Below, one piece after another: positions 54,713 to 63,232 of a stretch of 64,000 nucleotides of DNA (its first letter is position 1; every line of letters begins with the position of its first letter). The DNA is taken from assembly GCF_010365285.1 (NCBI RefSeq), contig NZ_CP048286.1, positions 5,630,001 through 5,694,000 of the forward strand, written 5' to 3'. This DNA comes from Paenibacillus rhizovicinus (GTDB lineage: Bacteria > Bacillota > Bacilli > Paenibacillales > Paenibacillaceae). The notes below the pieces were generated by a model. The model had not been told where the DNA came from and made no database searches. It saw only the letters and a list, made by a program, of their open reading frames with translations. The translations under genes and the position numbers were made by a program.

Positions 54713-55219
54713 ATGAAAATTATACGAGAAGAGAAAGACGTTAAAGGCCTCCCTACGCCTAATGAAACACAGTCGGTATTGACTGATGTCCTTCCTCGTC
54801 GAGAACTGATCACCTGCTCGTTTGTTCTTGCATTTCAGGAAGATGCCTTGCTATTGACGAATTTGAATGAAAGAGGCTGGGATATTCCCGGGGGGCATAT
54901 TGAACCTGGGGAAACGCCAATCGAGGCCATGATAAGGGAATTGTATGAAGAAACGGGTGCAATAATCGATTCTCCCCAAGTTCTCGGCTATGAACGGATA
55001 AGATTATATAACAAGCCAGAGAACTATAAGTACCCTTATCCAGATAGCTATATGGTCTTTTATTGGGCAAGAATCATAAGACTCGATGAATTTCAGCATA
55101 CATTTGAATCTAACGGAAGAGGGCTTTTCGGGCCAGAAGATGCATGTAAAGTTGCTTGGGTTAAAGAAAATCCAGCTTTCTATGAAGAAGGATTAAGAAG
55201 AACAGCTAATGATAGATGA
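54713..55219 (+). CDS. Nudix hydrolase
   Basis: 168 residues. The Nudix box is complete (GHIEPGETPIEAMIRELYEETGA, here read as GX5EX7REXXEEXG). Such enzymes cleave nucleoside diphosphates linked to another group. The ribosome site is weak (GAGGTGAACG about 15 bases upstream). It is 48 bases downstream of the TmrB-like gene, on the same strand. Confidence 0.88.
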   Translation: MKIIREEKDVKGLPTPNETQSVLTDVLPRRELITCSFVLAFQEDALLLTNLNERGWDIPGGHIEPGETPIEAMIRELYEETGAIIDSPQVLGYERIRLYNKPENYKYPYPDSYMVFYWARIIRLDEFQHTFESNGRGLFGPEDACKVAWVKENPAFYEEGLRRTANDR

Positions 55220-55245
55220 CGAAAGCGCATTACGCTAACGAACCT

Positions 55246-55271
55246 GGTCGATCCTATCGGATCGGCCTTTT
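55246..55271 (+). terminator. Terminator after Nudix gene
   Basis: GGTCGATCC (55246-55254) and GGATCGGCC (55259-55267) with a TATC loop and one G-U pair, then TTTT. It separates the small-gene block from the Ugp-like operon. Confidence 0.8.
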
Positions 55272-55394
55272 CGCGTTTCGACATGTTTATCGCATTGTCG
55301 GACAATTGAAACAATTTCTTCATGTTCTGAAAACATATGGCTAACACCGCGAGCTTATCCTACCTATGAAATTAATAAGAGAGGATGTCTGTTC

Positions 55395-56345
55395 ATGAAT
55401 ACGACGGAAGCGGGGCTGGCCGCGCGGCAGAGCACGGGAAGCCGGACGCGGCAGGCGAAGCCGTTCCTATCGACTGCTTGGAAAGACAATATGACAGGAT
55501 ATTTGTTCATGGCGCCTTCGCTTGTGTTGTTCGCGGTATTTCTGTTCTATCCCCTCGTGAAGTCGCTGTACTTGAGTCTCTGCCTGACGGATCCGCGCGG
55601 CCGGGTGGCGGCGTTCGTCGGACTGGATAACTTTACGTCGCTGTTTCAAGCCGAGGCGTTCTGGAACAGCCTGCTCGTTACGCTCAAATTCACCGCCCTC
55701 ACCGTGCCGTCGGGATTGTTCGCGGCGTTGTTGCTCGCGGCCTTGACGCATGGCAAACTGCGCGGCATGCCGCTATTCCGGTTCGTCTTCTCGCTGCCGA
55801 CGGCGCTGTCCGTCAGCACCTCGTCCGTCATCTGGATGATGCTGTTCCATCCGACGACGGGCACCTTGAATTATTTTCTGACGCGCTTGGGGTTGAATCC
55901 CGTGCAGTGGCTCACCGATCCGGCTTGGGCGCTGATCTCGGTGTCGATTATGACGGTCTGGATGAACATCGGTTTCCAATTTATCGTGCTGCTGAGCGGT
56001 TTGCAAGGGATCGCGGACGATATATTCGACAGCGCGCGCATCGACGGTTCAGGCCCGTTCCGCACCTTCTTCCAGATCATCATGCCGCTGCTGTCGCCGA
56101 CGCTCTTCTTCTTGTCGGTCGTCTCGATCATGGGCGCGTTCCAATCGTTCGGACAGATCAATATTTTGACTAAAGGCGGGCCCGCCGGCTCGACGGAAGT
56201 CTTCGTCTATTCGATCTATAAGGAAGCATTCGTCAATTATCAATTCGGAACGGGCAGCGCGTATGCCTTGGTGCTGTTCGCCATCATCATGCTGCTGACG
56301 TTTCTGCAGTTCCGATTCGCCGAGAGGAAGGTGCATTACCATTGA
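55395..56345 (+). CDS. ugpA: UgpA-like ABC importer permease
   Basis: 316 residues, six helices after a 35-residue polar N-terminus. EAA loop FDSARIDGSGPFRTFF near residue 220. GAGGA lies upstream of the ATG. It overlaps the next permease gene by four bases. The assignment to glycerol-3-phosphate rests on the closely similar UgpB-like protein of the same operon. Confidence 0.8.
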   Translation: MNTTEAGLAARQSTGSRTRQAKPFLSTAWKDNMTGYLFMAPSLVLFAVFLFYPLVKSLYLSLCLTDPRGRVAAFVGLDNFTSLFQAEAFWNSLLVTLKFTALTVPSGLFAALLLAALTHGKLRGMPLFRFVFSLPTALSVSTSSVIWMMLFHPTTGTLNYFLTRLGLNPVQWLTDPAWALISVSIMTVWMNIGFQFIVLLSGLQGIADDIFDSARIDGSGPFRTFFQIIMPLLSPTLFFLSVVSIMGAFQSFGQINILTKGGPAGSTEVFVYSIYKEAFVNYQFGTGSAYALVLFAIIMLLTFLQFRFAERKVHYH

Positions 56346-57187
56346 AGACGAATCGGTTGGGGCTGAACGGCCGAACGATCGGCCGGATCGCGCTGTACGC
56401 CGTGATCGCGGCAGCGGCGCTCGCCGTGCTGTATCCGCTCGCGTACACGGCGCTCGCTTCGTTCATGACGCCTGACGAATCGGCGCAATATCCGCCGAAA
56501 ATGTTTCCGTCGCATCTCTACTTCGGCAGTTTCCGCGAGGTGCTCGAGCTCGTGCCGCTGCAGACGTTCCTGATGAACAGCTTCATCGTCTCGATTGCCA
56601 TCATGGTCGGCCAGGCCATAACTGCCGCGATGGCGGCATACGCTTTCGTCTATGTGCCGTTTCGCGGCAGGGCATTCTGGTTCGCGCTATTCGTGTCCAC
56701 CATGATGATTCCATGGGAAGTGACGGTCATACCGAATTATTTGACGGTCAAATCCTGGGGCTGGCTCGATTCTTATCAAGGGTTGATCGTGCCGTTCATC
56801 GCTTCCGGCTTCAGCGTGTTTCTGCTGCGGCAGTTCTTCCTTCAGCTGCCCCGCGAGCTGTTCGAGGCGGCGCGGATCGACGGATGCGGCCATGTCCGAC
56901 ATTTGGCGCGGATCGTGCTGCCGCTCTCCCGTCCGGCGCTCGCGTCGCTGGGGGTCTATGCGTTCCTGAACGCCTGGAATATGTATTTGTGGCCGCTGCT
57001 CGTGACGAACTCCGACGCCAAGCGGACCGTTCAGATCGGCATCAGCATGCTGCAGTTTCAAGAAGTAACGGTATGGAATTTGGTGTTGGCAGGCGTAACG
57101 CTCGTCCTGCTGCCGTCGCTGCTGCTGCTTGCCCTGGGGCTGAAACAGCTCGTCCGCGGCTTGACCGCGGGAGCGGTGAAAGGCTGA
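56342..57187 (+). CDS. ugpE: UgpE-like ABC importer permease
   Basis: 281 residues from a TTG that overlaps the upstream stop by four bases; GGAAGGTG lies about ten bases before it. Six helices and EAA loop FEAARIDGCGHVRH near residue 190. It is the second transmembrane subunit of the Ugp-like importer. ugpC, the ATPase, is absent. Confidence 0.8.
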   Translation: MKTNRLGLNGRTIGRIALYAVIAAAALAVLYPLAYTALASFMTPDESAQYPPKMFPSHLYFGSFREVLELVPLQTFLMNSFIVSIAIMVGQAITAAMAAYAFVYVPFRGRAFWFALFVSTMMIPWEVTVIPNYLTVKSWGWLDSYQGLIVPFIASGFSVFLLRQFFLQLPRELFEAARIDGCGHVRHLARIVLPLSRPALASLGVYAFLNAWNMYLWPLLVTNSDAKRTVQIGISMLQFQEVTVWNLVLAGVTLVLLPSLLLLALGLKQLVRGLTAGAVKG

Positions 57188-57323
57188 GACAGCCGGTATG
57201 CCTCTAAACGGGGGAATCGTCTTCGGACGTGCATCCATATAGGAAGGAGCTGCCGCGCCGGCGAAGTCGGCATAGCGGATCCTCCGAGAGAAATCATTAC
57301 AAACATGGGAGTGAGAGAAGAGA

Positions 57324-58775
57324 ATGAGCAAGAAAGCTTTGAAACAGCACGCGGCACTGCCGCTGGCAATGGCGGGTCTGACGATCATGCTTGCCGCTTG
57401 CGGCAACAACGCGGGTAACGGCAATAACGCAGCTAGCGGCAACAACGCGAACAAGCCGGCGGAGACGACAGCGACGAATGCGAACGCGAACGCGGCTGCC
57501 GGGGACAACGCGGCGACGAACGCCGCAAGCGGCGAGCAGAGCAAGGAACCGGTCAAAGTCGTCTGGTGGCATTCGATGAGCGGCGAGCTGGGCAAAGCGG
57601 TTACGCAGCTCGTTGCCGACTTTAACGCTTCGCATCCCGATGTTCAGGTAGAAGAAGCGTACCAAGGCACGTATGACGACAGCCTGAACAAGCTGAAAGC
57701 TTCCATGGACTCCAAGTCCGGGCCGACGCTCATCCAAGTGTACGAGATCGGCTCCAAATTCATGATCGACTCCAAAGCCATCACGCCGATTCAGGATTTC
57801 ATCGATACGGACAATTACGACATCTCCAGCTTGGAAGAAAACATCCTTGGTTACTATACGTTCAACGGCAAGCTGTACTCCATGCCGTTCAATACGTCCA
57901 ATCCGATTCTGTATTACAACAAAGACATGTTCAAAGCAGCAGGCCTGGATCCCGAGAAGCCGCCGACTACGTACGAGGAAGTGAAGAATGCGGCCAAGGC
58001 GTTGACGAAGGACGGCAAAACGGGCGCATCGTTCGCCATCTACGGCTGGTTCATGGAGCAGCTCTTCGCCAACCAGGGCGCGGATTACCTCAATAACGGC
58101 AACGGCCGTTCAGGCACCGCCTCGGAATCGCTGGTCAACAGCGATACGGGCGTGAAGACATTGACGTGGTGGAAGGACCTCGTCGACAGCAAAGTGGCGT
58201 TGAACCTGGGCCGCAAGACGGACGATACGAAGAAGGCGTTCCTGGCCGGTCAAATCGGCATGACGCTCGACTCGACGGCAGGCCTGCGCGGATACGTCGA
58301 CGGCGCCAAGGACAAGTTCGAGGTCGGCACGGGATTCCTGCCGAAGCCGGAAGGCGCGCAGGACGGCGGCGTGGTCGTCGGAGGCGCGAGCAACTGGATC
58401 ATGAACAACAAGCCGGTTGAAGAGCAGAAGGCGGCATGGGAATTCATTAAATATTTGGCCCAGCCGGACGTTCAAGCGAAGTGGCATATCAACACCGGCT
58501 ACTTCCCGATTACGAAGAAAGCCTATGACGAGCAAATCGTCAAAGACAACATGGCGGCCTACCCGCAGTTCAAGACGGCCGTCGACCAGCTGCACGCGAC
58601 GAAGCTGAGCACCGCCACGCAAGGCGCCGTCATGGGCGTGTTCCCCGAAGCGCGCCAAGTCGTCGAGAGCGCGATCGAATCCGCATTCAGCGGGACGGAT
58701 CCGAAGAAGGCGCTTGACGGCGCTGCCAAGGACATTACGGCGAAGATCGATACGTACAATAAGACGACGAAGTAA
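57324..58775 (+). CDS. ugpB: UgpB-like solute-binding lipoprotein
   Basis: 483 residues. Signal peptide with lipobox LAAC at about residue 26, then a low-complexity Asn/Ala/Thr linker (about 30-75). The mature part resembles E. coli UgpB: WWHSMSGELGKAV, LIQVYEIGSKFMIDSKAI and MPFNTSNPILYYNKDMFKAA follow the same order as in UgpB as I recall it. Its natural ligand would be sn-glycerol-3-phosphate or a glycerophosphodiester, so the operon may serve phosphate or glycerol supply. GGGAGTGAGAGAAG is upstream of the ATG. Confidence 0.88.
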   Translation: MSKKALKQHAALPLAMAGLTIMLAACGNNAGNGNNAASGNNANKPAETTATNANANAAAGDNAATNAASGEQSKEPVKVVWWHSMSGELGKAVTQLVADFNASHPDVQVEEAYQGTYDDSLNKLKASMDSKSGPTLIQVYEIGSKFMIDSKAITPIQDFIDTDNYDISSLEENILGYYTFNGKLYSMPFNTSNPILYYNKDMFKAAGLDPEKPPTTYEEVKNAAKALTKDGKTGASFAIYGWFMEQLFANQGADYLNNGNGRSGTASESLVNSDTGVKTLTWWKDLVDSKVALNLGRKTDDTKKAFLAGQIGMTLDSTAGLRGYVDGAKDKFEVGTGFLPKPEGAQDGGVVVGGASNWIMNNKPVEEQKAAWEFIKYLAQPDVQAKWHINTGYFPITKKAYDEQIVKDNMAAYPQFKTAVDQLHATKLSTATQGAVMGVFPEARQVVESAIESAFSGTDPKKALDGAAKDITAKIDTYNKTTK

Positions 58776-58792
58776 TCGGCGAAGGCCAGAAG

Positions 58793-58824
58793 ACCGGGAG
58801 TCCCTTGAGGGCTCCCGGTTTTTG
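58793..58824 (+). terminator. Terminator of the Ugp-like operon
   Basis: ACCGGGAGTCCC (58793-58804) and GGGCTCCCGGT (58809-58819) with a TTGA loop region, then TTTTTG. A strong intrinsic terminator. Confidence 0.92.
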
Positions 58825-58896
58825 TTGGAGCGAGAAACGAAGCATGGTCGTCGACTAGGGGAATAGTTTAATAATGAGCTGTCGTTATTTAAGTTA

Positions 58897-58925
58897 TTGA
58901 CAGAAAATTGCGAATATCATATATT
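58897..58925 (+). promoter_or_regulatory. Promoter of the T-box leader
   Basis: TTGACA (58897-58902) and TATATT (58920-58925) with exactly 17 bases between. Transcription would start near 58932 and run into the T-box leader. Confidence 0.8.
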
Positions 58926-58931
58926 GGATTC

Positions 58932-59200
58932 AACTAATATCTTCCAAATGCGATGAAGAGGACAAAGTAGATACGGAAACGCCGTTCAGAGAACTGCCGG
59001 CCGGTGCGAGGCAGCGGATATCCGAATTGAAAAATCACCTCGGAGCTGGCCCCCGAATCTAGTAGACGGGCCCGGGATTCTACCGTTACAAAGAAGCATC
59101 GTTGTTGGACGATGACTAAGCGGGCGTTTATTATAAACGTCAATCAGGGTGGTAACGCGGCGTAACTCCGTCCCTCGTGGGATGGAGTTTTTTTGCGTCT
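58932..59200 (+). promoter_or_regulatory. T-box riboswitch, probably isoleucine-specific
   Basis: The leader has the AGTA bulge (58966-58969) in stem I, the CACCTCGGAGC segment that closes the specifier loop, and the T-box sequence AGGGTGGTAACGCGG (59146-59160). The triplet just before ACC is ATC (59034-59036), an isoleucine codon, and the T of TGGT would pair with discriminator base A73, which tRNA-Ile has. The terminator (59164-59189, 11-bp stem with one G-U pair) ends in a T-run. Uncharged tRNA should turn the downstream gene on. The specifier is read by pattern, not by folding. Confidence 0.9.
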
Positions 59201-59232
59201 TCATAGATGAAAAATTATTGGAGGGCTGTCAA

Positions 59233-60102
59233 ATGCAGTTTAAGCTGTATACGGATGTGCATGCGTTTTACGATGATACCTATGATGTGCTGATGCGTCA
59301 TGAAGCGCAGAATTTAATTCCTCTCGGCAATCTCATAATCGGACATGAAGGAAAAGACAAAACAGACTGGCGCGACCCCGTAAATTGGTTCATGGCAACG
59401 ATCTCGGATGCTAGGGGCATACAACTTACCGCCATCATGACACCGCCGCACAATATGACGCTTTATGCAACGGATAACATCATTAACCCAGAAGCTATAA
59501 CTTGTCTGATCGATGGGCTTCAAGACCGTGAAATTCCAGGCGTGCTAACCGAAAAAGCCTTGGCGGCGTATTTTGCCAACGCCTATGCCTTGCGCAAGGG
59601 AATCACCTTTAAAACAACCATGAGCCAGCGTATCTATGAACTTACGGCAGTAAATCCAGACATTCACAAGGCGGGTACCGTTCGACTGCTAGATGAAAAA
59701 GATATTCACTTCTTCCCGTACTGGGCTGAAGCATTTTATGCAGCGGGAAGTTATGGCAGAACAGATATGGCCATCCCGCAAGAGGCGGACCCTTACCTCT
59801 ACCGAATCGCATCGAAAAAACTTTATATCCTAGAAGACAACGGGATCCCCGTTTCTATGGCGGGATTTACAAGGGAAATGCAGACGGCCATCGGCGTGGC
59901 TTTTGTATATACCCCTCCATATGAGCGCAGGAAGGGTTACGCGACTTCAATAGTGGCGCAAATCAGCCAGCTTGCATTGGATAAAGGGTTTACGAAGTGC
60001 GTCTTATATACGGACTTGGCGAATCCCACATCGAATAGCATCTATCAAAAGATAGGCTACCGGCCCGTTTGCGATTCGTTGCAGTTAAAATTCGAAGCGT
60101 AG
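59233..60102 (+). CDS. GNAT-family N-acetyltransferase under T-box control
   Basis: 289 residues from ATG 59233, eight bases after GGAGG; the longer frame from 59149 runs through the T-box. The C-terminal 130 residues show the GNAT fold, with VAFVYTPPYERRKGYATSI as the acetyl-CoA-binding motif (R-x-x-G-x-G/A variant) and ANPTSNSIYQKIGYRPV at the end. The N-terminal 150 residues are an extra domain of the same broad fold, so it may be a double-GNAT. The acceptor is unknown; T-box control suggests an amino acid or peptide. Confidence 0.88.
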   Translation: MQFKLYTDVHAFYDDTYDVLMRHEAQNLIPLGNLIIGHEGKDKTDWRDPVNWFMATISDARGIQLTAIMTPPHNMTLYATDNIINPEAITCLIDGLQDREIPGVLTEKALAAYFANAYALRKGITFKTTMSQRIYELTAVNPDIHKAGTVRLLDEKDIHFFPYWAEAFYAAGSYGRTDMAIPQEADPYLYRIASKKLYILEDNGIPVSMAGFTREMQTAIGVAFVYTPPYERRKGYATSIVAQISQLALDKGFTKCVLYTDLANPTSNSIYQKIGYRPVCDSLQLKFEA

Positions 60103-60152
60103 CTTCGCCTACGATTGCATCTACGAAAGCATTTTAATATAAGGAGGTCAGC

Positions 60153-60476
60153 GTGAAGTTGAAGAAGATCATTGTTGGAGGAATCCTGTTATTCAGCGGA
60201 GTCATCCTATACTTAGGGGTATTCATCCCGGCTGCTCGTCTTGCATCTACTCTAGGAGGTTGGACGACACCGCCTGGACGACTGGGGACAGCTTTGAATG
60301 AAACGGGCGGATCAACCGCGTACCATTCTTCAATCGTTATGATCATTTGCGGTATTTTGTTATTACTCTGGGGCTGCTTCGGCGAAGAGGTTACAGGGTT
60401 GATCGTACGTGTCAGAAAGATCAAGAATGAGAATGAGCATGAACCAACGATTAATCAAGACGAACCATTGAACTAA
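60153..60476 (+). CDS. Hypothetical membrane protein, two helices
   Basis: 107 residues from GTG 60153 with AAGGAGGTCAGC upstream. Two helices (IIVGGILLFSGVILYLGVFI and SSIVMIICGILLLLWGCF) flank an outside loop with several Gly and Pro. Charged tail at the end. No known family. Confidence 0.6.
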   Translation: MKLKKIIVGGILLFSGVILYLGVFIPAARLASTLGGWTTPPGRLGTALNETGGSTAYHSSIVMIICGILLLLWGCFGEEVTGLIVRVRKIKNENEHEPTINQDEPLN

Positions 60477-60858
60477 GGGGAACGATCGTTCATTCATAAT
60501 GCTGTGCAGTCTGAGATGCTGCTGTCGTTGCGCTTACGGGCAGGGCAGTGCAACTTTCCAAGCATTTACAACGTATTGGAGAGTACGATAAGGATTTCTT
60601 CCAGGTTAGTGGATGCACTTTGATACGACGGCAGCCGGCCAATGGCTGCCGTTTTCGCTGCTGACAGGCATCGCCACGTTGAGGAGAGATAACGTGAACT
60701 ATCGAGACTATAAACGATTGAAACAGGGCCCTACAGAGCCTACGCAGACGTCAAGATGGAATATTTTATGTCTGAGCAGAAATTTATACGTAACTAAGGC
60801 AGGCGTTTGGGGAATGGAATAATATAGGAGGATTCTGATAGCTTAAAGGAGGTATGTA
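60477..60858. other. 382-bp non-coding stretch
   Basis: It holds a perfect 12-bp palindrome GAACGATCGTTC (60480-60491) right after the previous stop and a terminator hairpin at 60628-60656. The open frames here are not supported by a ribosome site or sensible composition. No gene is called. Confidence 0.5.
60628..60656 (+). terminator. Hairpin with T-run
   Basis: ACGGCAGCC (60628-60636) and GGCTGCCGT (60644-60652), then TTTCG after the final T. It is an intrinsic-type terminator about 150 bases after the upstream stop. Confidence 0.65.
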
Positions 60859-61395
60859 ATGAAGCAGAAAATCGCTATTTTTCTTACGATAGTCGTAGTT
60901 ATTCTAGGGGTGTTTGCTATTTGGTACACAACGCCAAAGCACTATTCGAGGACAATAAACGGGGTCTATTATCAGTTAGGTACGGAAGGAGTAATCGAGA
61001 ACATACAAGTACATATTGATGGGAAATTGAAAAAGCACCTAAACGGCAAAAGAACCTTTAGAGGGGTCGTTGATTTTGAAGGGAGTAAGGTCCCGCGAAT
61101 TCCTAAAGATAGAGAAAAACTACAGTTGATTTACAACGGTCATAATTTCACAACCATTTTCTCCGGTTTTCGAGTCATCGATGATAAAGGTAGAATAGCC
61201 TCTGATATGTTAACTTACGGATTGGCATATGTCGATGATAAATTCTCTGAATTCACGATTAACGTTATGGGTGATGACAATCAGTGGAACCCGACAAACG
61301 GATACAGGATTACTGCCCCAGCGAAAAACCGGCAGGAAGCAATGAAAATGTCTCAAGAATTAATCGATACATTTAATGAACAAAGTTGGAAATGA
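60859..61395 (+). CDS. Hypothetical anchored extracytoplasmic protein
   Basis: 178 residues with an N-terminal helix (IAIFLTIVVVILGVFAIWY) and a beta-rich outside domain. AAAGGAGGT before the ATG. The middle (HIDGKLKKHLNGKRTFRGVV) recalls small Bacillus proteins with repeated DGK turns, but I cannot name the family. AT-rich like its neighbours. Confidence 0.65.
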   Translation: MKQKIAIFLTIVVVILGVFAIWYTTPKHYSRTINGVYYQLGTEGVIENIQVHIDGKLKKHLNGKRTFRGVVDFEGSKVPRIPKDREKLQLIYNGHNFTTIFSGFRVIDDKGRIASDMLTYGLAYVDDKFSEFTINVMGDDNQWNPTNGYRITAPAKNRQEAMKMSQELIDTFNEQSWK

Positions 61396-61488
61396 TTCAA
61401 CTAACCGGGTGTACATCCTATGAGATCTTATAAAATACTGTAAAGGAAGTAACATGATGAATCTTTGCTGAAGAAGGGAATGTAATGA

Positions 61489-61653
61489 ATGACCGATAAG
61501 AAGCTTTTATATCTCTTTAATGTGTTACTGTTGGCGGTTATCCTCTTTTTGATTGTTGCAAGTGTATGGCATACATCGACACCAGTAACAGACTTTTTTT
61601 TAGCTTTATTGGCATCACATTTTATTATAGATAGACTTGGCAGTAATAAATAA
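61489..61653 (+). CDS. Small membrane protein of 54 residues
   Basis: Start ATG 61489 with GAAGGGA upstream, ending at TAA 61653. A long hydrophobic helix (LLYLFNVLLLAVILFLIVAS) and a second, weaker one. Too short for most gene finders. No known family. Confidence 0.6.
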   Translation: MTDKKLLYLFNVLLLAVILFLIVASVWHTSTPVTDFFLALLASHFIIDRLGSNK

Positions 61654-61696
61654 CTGACTGGTGTTCAGCTAACGGCAACGATAGCTCAACAAACTT

Positions 61697-61730
61697 GGAG
61701 CAGTTGCCGCGGCAGCTTGCTCCTTTTTTT
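61697..61730 (+). terminator. Terminator in the small-gene block
   Basis: GGAGCA (61697-61702) and TGCTCC (61718-61723) enclose GCCGCGGC, followed by seven T. A good intrinsic terminator after the 54-residue gene. Confidence 0.85.
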
Positions 61731-61737
61731 CATTGAA

Positions 61738-61776
61738 GTAACGGGCAGCATTGTTTGAACAATGGTGCGACGTTAC
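61738..61776. repeat. Imperfect 39-bp inverted repeat flanked by GTAACG/CGTTAC
   Basis: GTAACG and CGTTAC form the ends, and CATTGTT / AACAATG the centre, with a few unpaired bases between. It lies just past the terminator and before the next gene. Its role is unknown; it looks like a structured intergenic element. Confidence 0.5.
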
Positions 61777-61838
61777 CATATAACCTCCGTAATAAATATC
61801 GTCCTCATCAAGTGATCTGAGAAGATAAGGAGTCTAGT

Positions 61839-62279
61839 ATGGACGACATAAAAACGATCGTAATCATTATTTTTAGCGTTATTTTATTCTTTGGTTTAGA
61901 GCGCATACTTTATCGAGTATCAGGCGGTAACTATGCAACACTGGTATCGTGGTCGATAAAATGCTCCATCTTCTTTTTACTACTTAGCTGTATTGTTTCT
62001 ATGTATGATGATTATCAAAAGAATAAATCGCTTGATATTTTGACTGGATTGTTCAGTGGCAATACGACTGAATTTTTTCGGGAATATTTATTTGTAGCGG
62101 TCAATTTGTTTGTCATAACCATGGAAATCATTATGAAATGGATAAGGATATGGTGGCGAGGTTCCTGCAATTTGACTCTACAGAAAGATGATAAACGAAT
62201 GATGGCTTACACGATTATCCTCGTTATCATTCCGATCTTGAACATTTTTTATATTGGATCAGTAATATTGAAACTGTAA
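61839..62279 (+). CDS. Hypothetical membrane protein, 146 residues
   Basis: Four hydrophobic helices (IVIIIFSVILFFGLERIL, CSIFFLLLSCIVSMY, FVAVNLFVITMEIIM and YTIILVIIPILNIFYIGSVIL). AAGGAGT lies nine bases before the ATG. AT-rich. No family recognised. Confidence 0.6.
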   Translation: MDDIKTIVIIIFSVILFFGLERILYRVSGGNYATLVSWSIKCSIFFLLLSCIVSMYDDYQKNKSLDILTGLFSGNTTEFFREYLFVAVNLFVITMEIIMKWIRIWWRGSCNLTLQKDDKRMMAYTIILVIIPILNIFYIGSVILKL

Positions 62280-62361
62280 TAAAGCTTAGTTTTTATATTG
62301 AACTGACGCGTACAATCGAATTTAAAGCTCAACTTTAAGTCGTAAGATATCGGAGGCGCTT

Positions 62362-62619
62362 ATGGCACAGTTCCAAGTAATCGAAACATTGAAGTCAGAA
62401 AATGCTTTTATCATTCAAGGTGTTTTGTTAGAAGGGCAGCTAAACAAAGGAATGGAAATTCATATCCCGCTTAATAATAATTTGGATGTAACTGGTGTAA
62501 TAACTGAAATCAATGAAACTAATAATCAATATGACATCGTTATTGGATGTTTAGACTTAGAAGAGATAACCCTTTGGGAGATGTTGAACTTGAAAGATAA
62601 TGTTATACAAATAAAATAA
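62362..62619 (+). CDS. Small protein resembling EF-Tu domain 2
   Basis: 85 residues. The pattern IIQGVLLEGQLNKGMEIHI and TGVITEINET, then IGCLDLEEI, matches the order of strands in EF-Tu domain 2 (where GRVERGQVKVGD and GVSREEI occur). No GTPase domain is present, so it is a stand-alone beta barrel. AGATATCGGAGGCGC precedes the ATG. The likeness is to family pattern, not a proven relation. Confidence 0.55.
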   Translation: MAQFQVIETLKSENAFIIQGVLLEGQLNKGMEIHIPLNNNLDVTGVITEINETNNQYDIVIGCLDLEEITLWEMLNLKDNVIQIK

Positions 62620-62749
62620 CGATGATTGAACTAAAGGGGCAGATTACGCTAATGAATATTCATAAAATCATAGCGTAACAAAGGGATAATCGTAGCTATA
62701 GCGAAAGGACAATAGTAAGAAATAGCCAATACAAGGAGATCGAACACGA

Positions 62750-63232
62750 ATGAAAAAGATCCTTATTATTGGAATTGTGGCTAGTGGTAAAACGACATTG
62801 GCTAGAAGCTTATCAAGGAAAATTAGTGTTCCTTGGTATGAACTTGACACCATAGTCTATCATAAAACACTTACGGGACGTTACAAACGTTCACCAGAAG
62901 AACAAATTGAAGTTATAAAAGAGATCGATACTAAAGGTACATGGATATTCGAAGGAACAGATAGAGATTCCTATCAATGTTTGTATCAAATGGCAGATAC
63001 AATCATTTTTGTTGATACTCCATTATGGAAGCGAAAGATTAGAATTCTAACAAGATTTGTAAAACAAAAGGTTGGAATTGAAAAGTCTCATTATAAGCCT
63101 GATTTCAAGATGTTGAAAATGATGTACAAATGGACAAGGGATTTTGAACAAAGTAGAGACAGTTTTGAAAACAAGTTGAAAATTTATAATGAGAAAGTAA
63201 TCAGGTTAAGAGATAGTAACAAACTGGATTAA
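62750..63232 (+). CDS. P-loop kinase-like protein (adenylate-kinase / FlaR-type)
   Basis: 160 residues with an N-terminal Walker A-like GIVASGKTT, followed by an LID-like region (WYELDTIVYHK) and the segment GTWIFEGTDRDSY. This is the pattern of small proteins often called DNA topology modulation protein or adenylate-kinase-like. The substrate is unknown. AAGGAGATC is upstream of the ATG. AT-rich, in the small-gene block. Confidence 0.7.
   Translation: MKKILIIGIVASGKTTLARSLSRKISVPWYELDTIVYHKTLTGRYKRSPEEQIEVIKEIDTKGTWIFEGTDRDSYQCLYQMADTIIFVDTPLWKRKIRILTRFVKQKVGIEKSHYKPDFKMLKMMYKWTRDFEQSRDSFENKLKIYNEKVIRLRDSNKLD

Noticed and set aside
60613-60822. A 69-codon frame containing a terminator hairpin
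   Set aside because: The hairpin at 60628-60656 lies inside it and there is no ribosome site.
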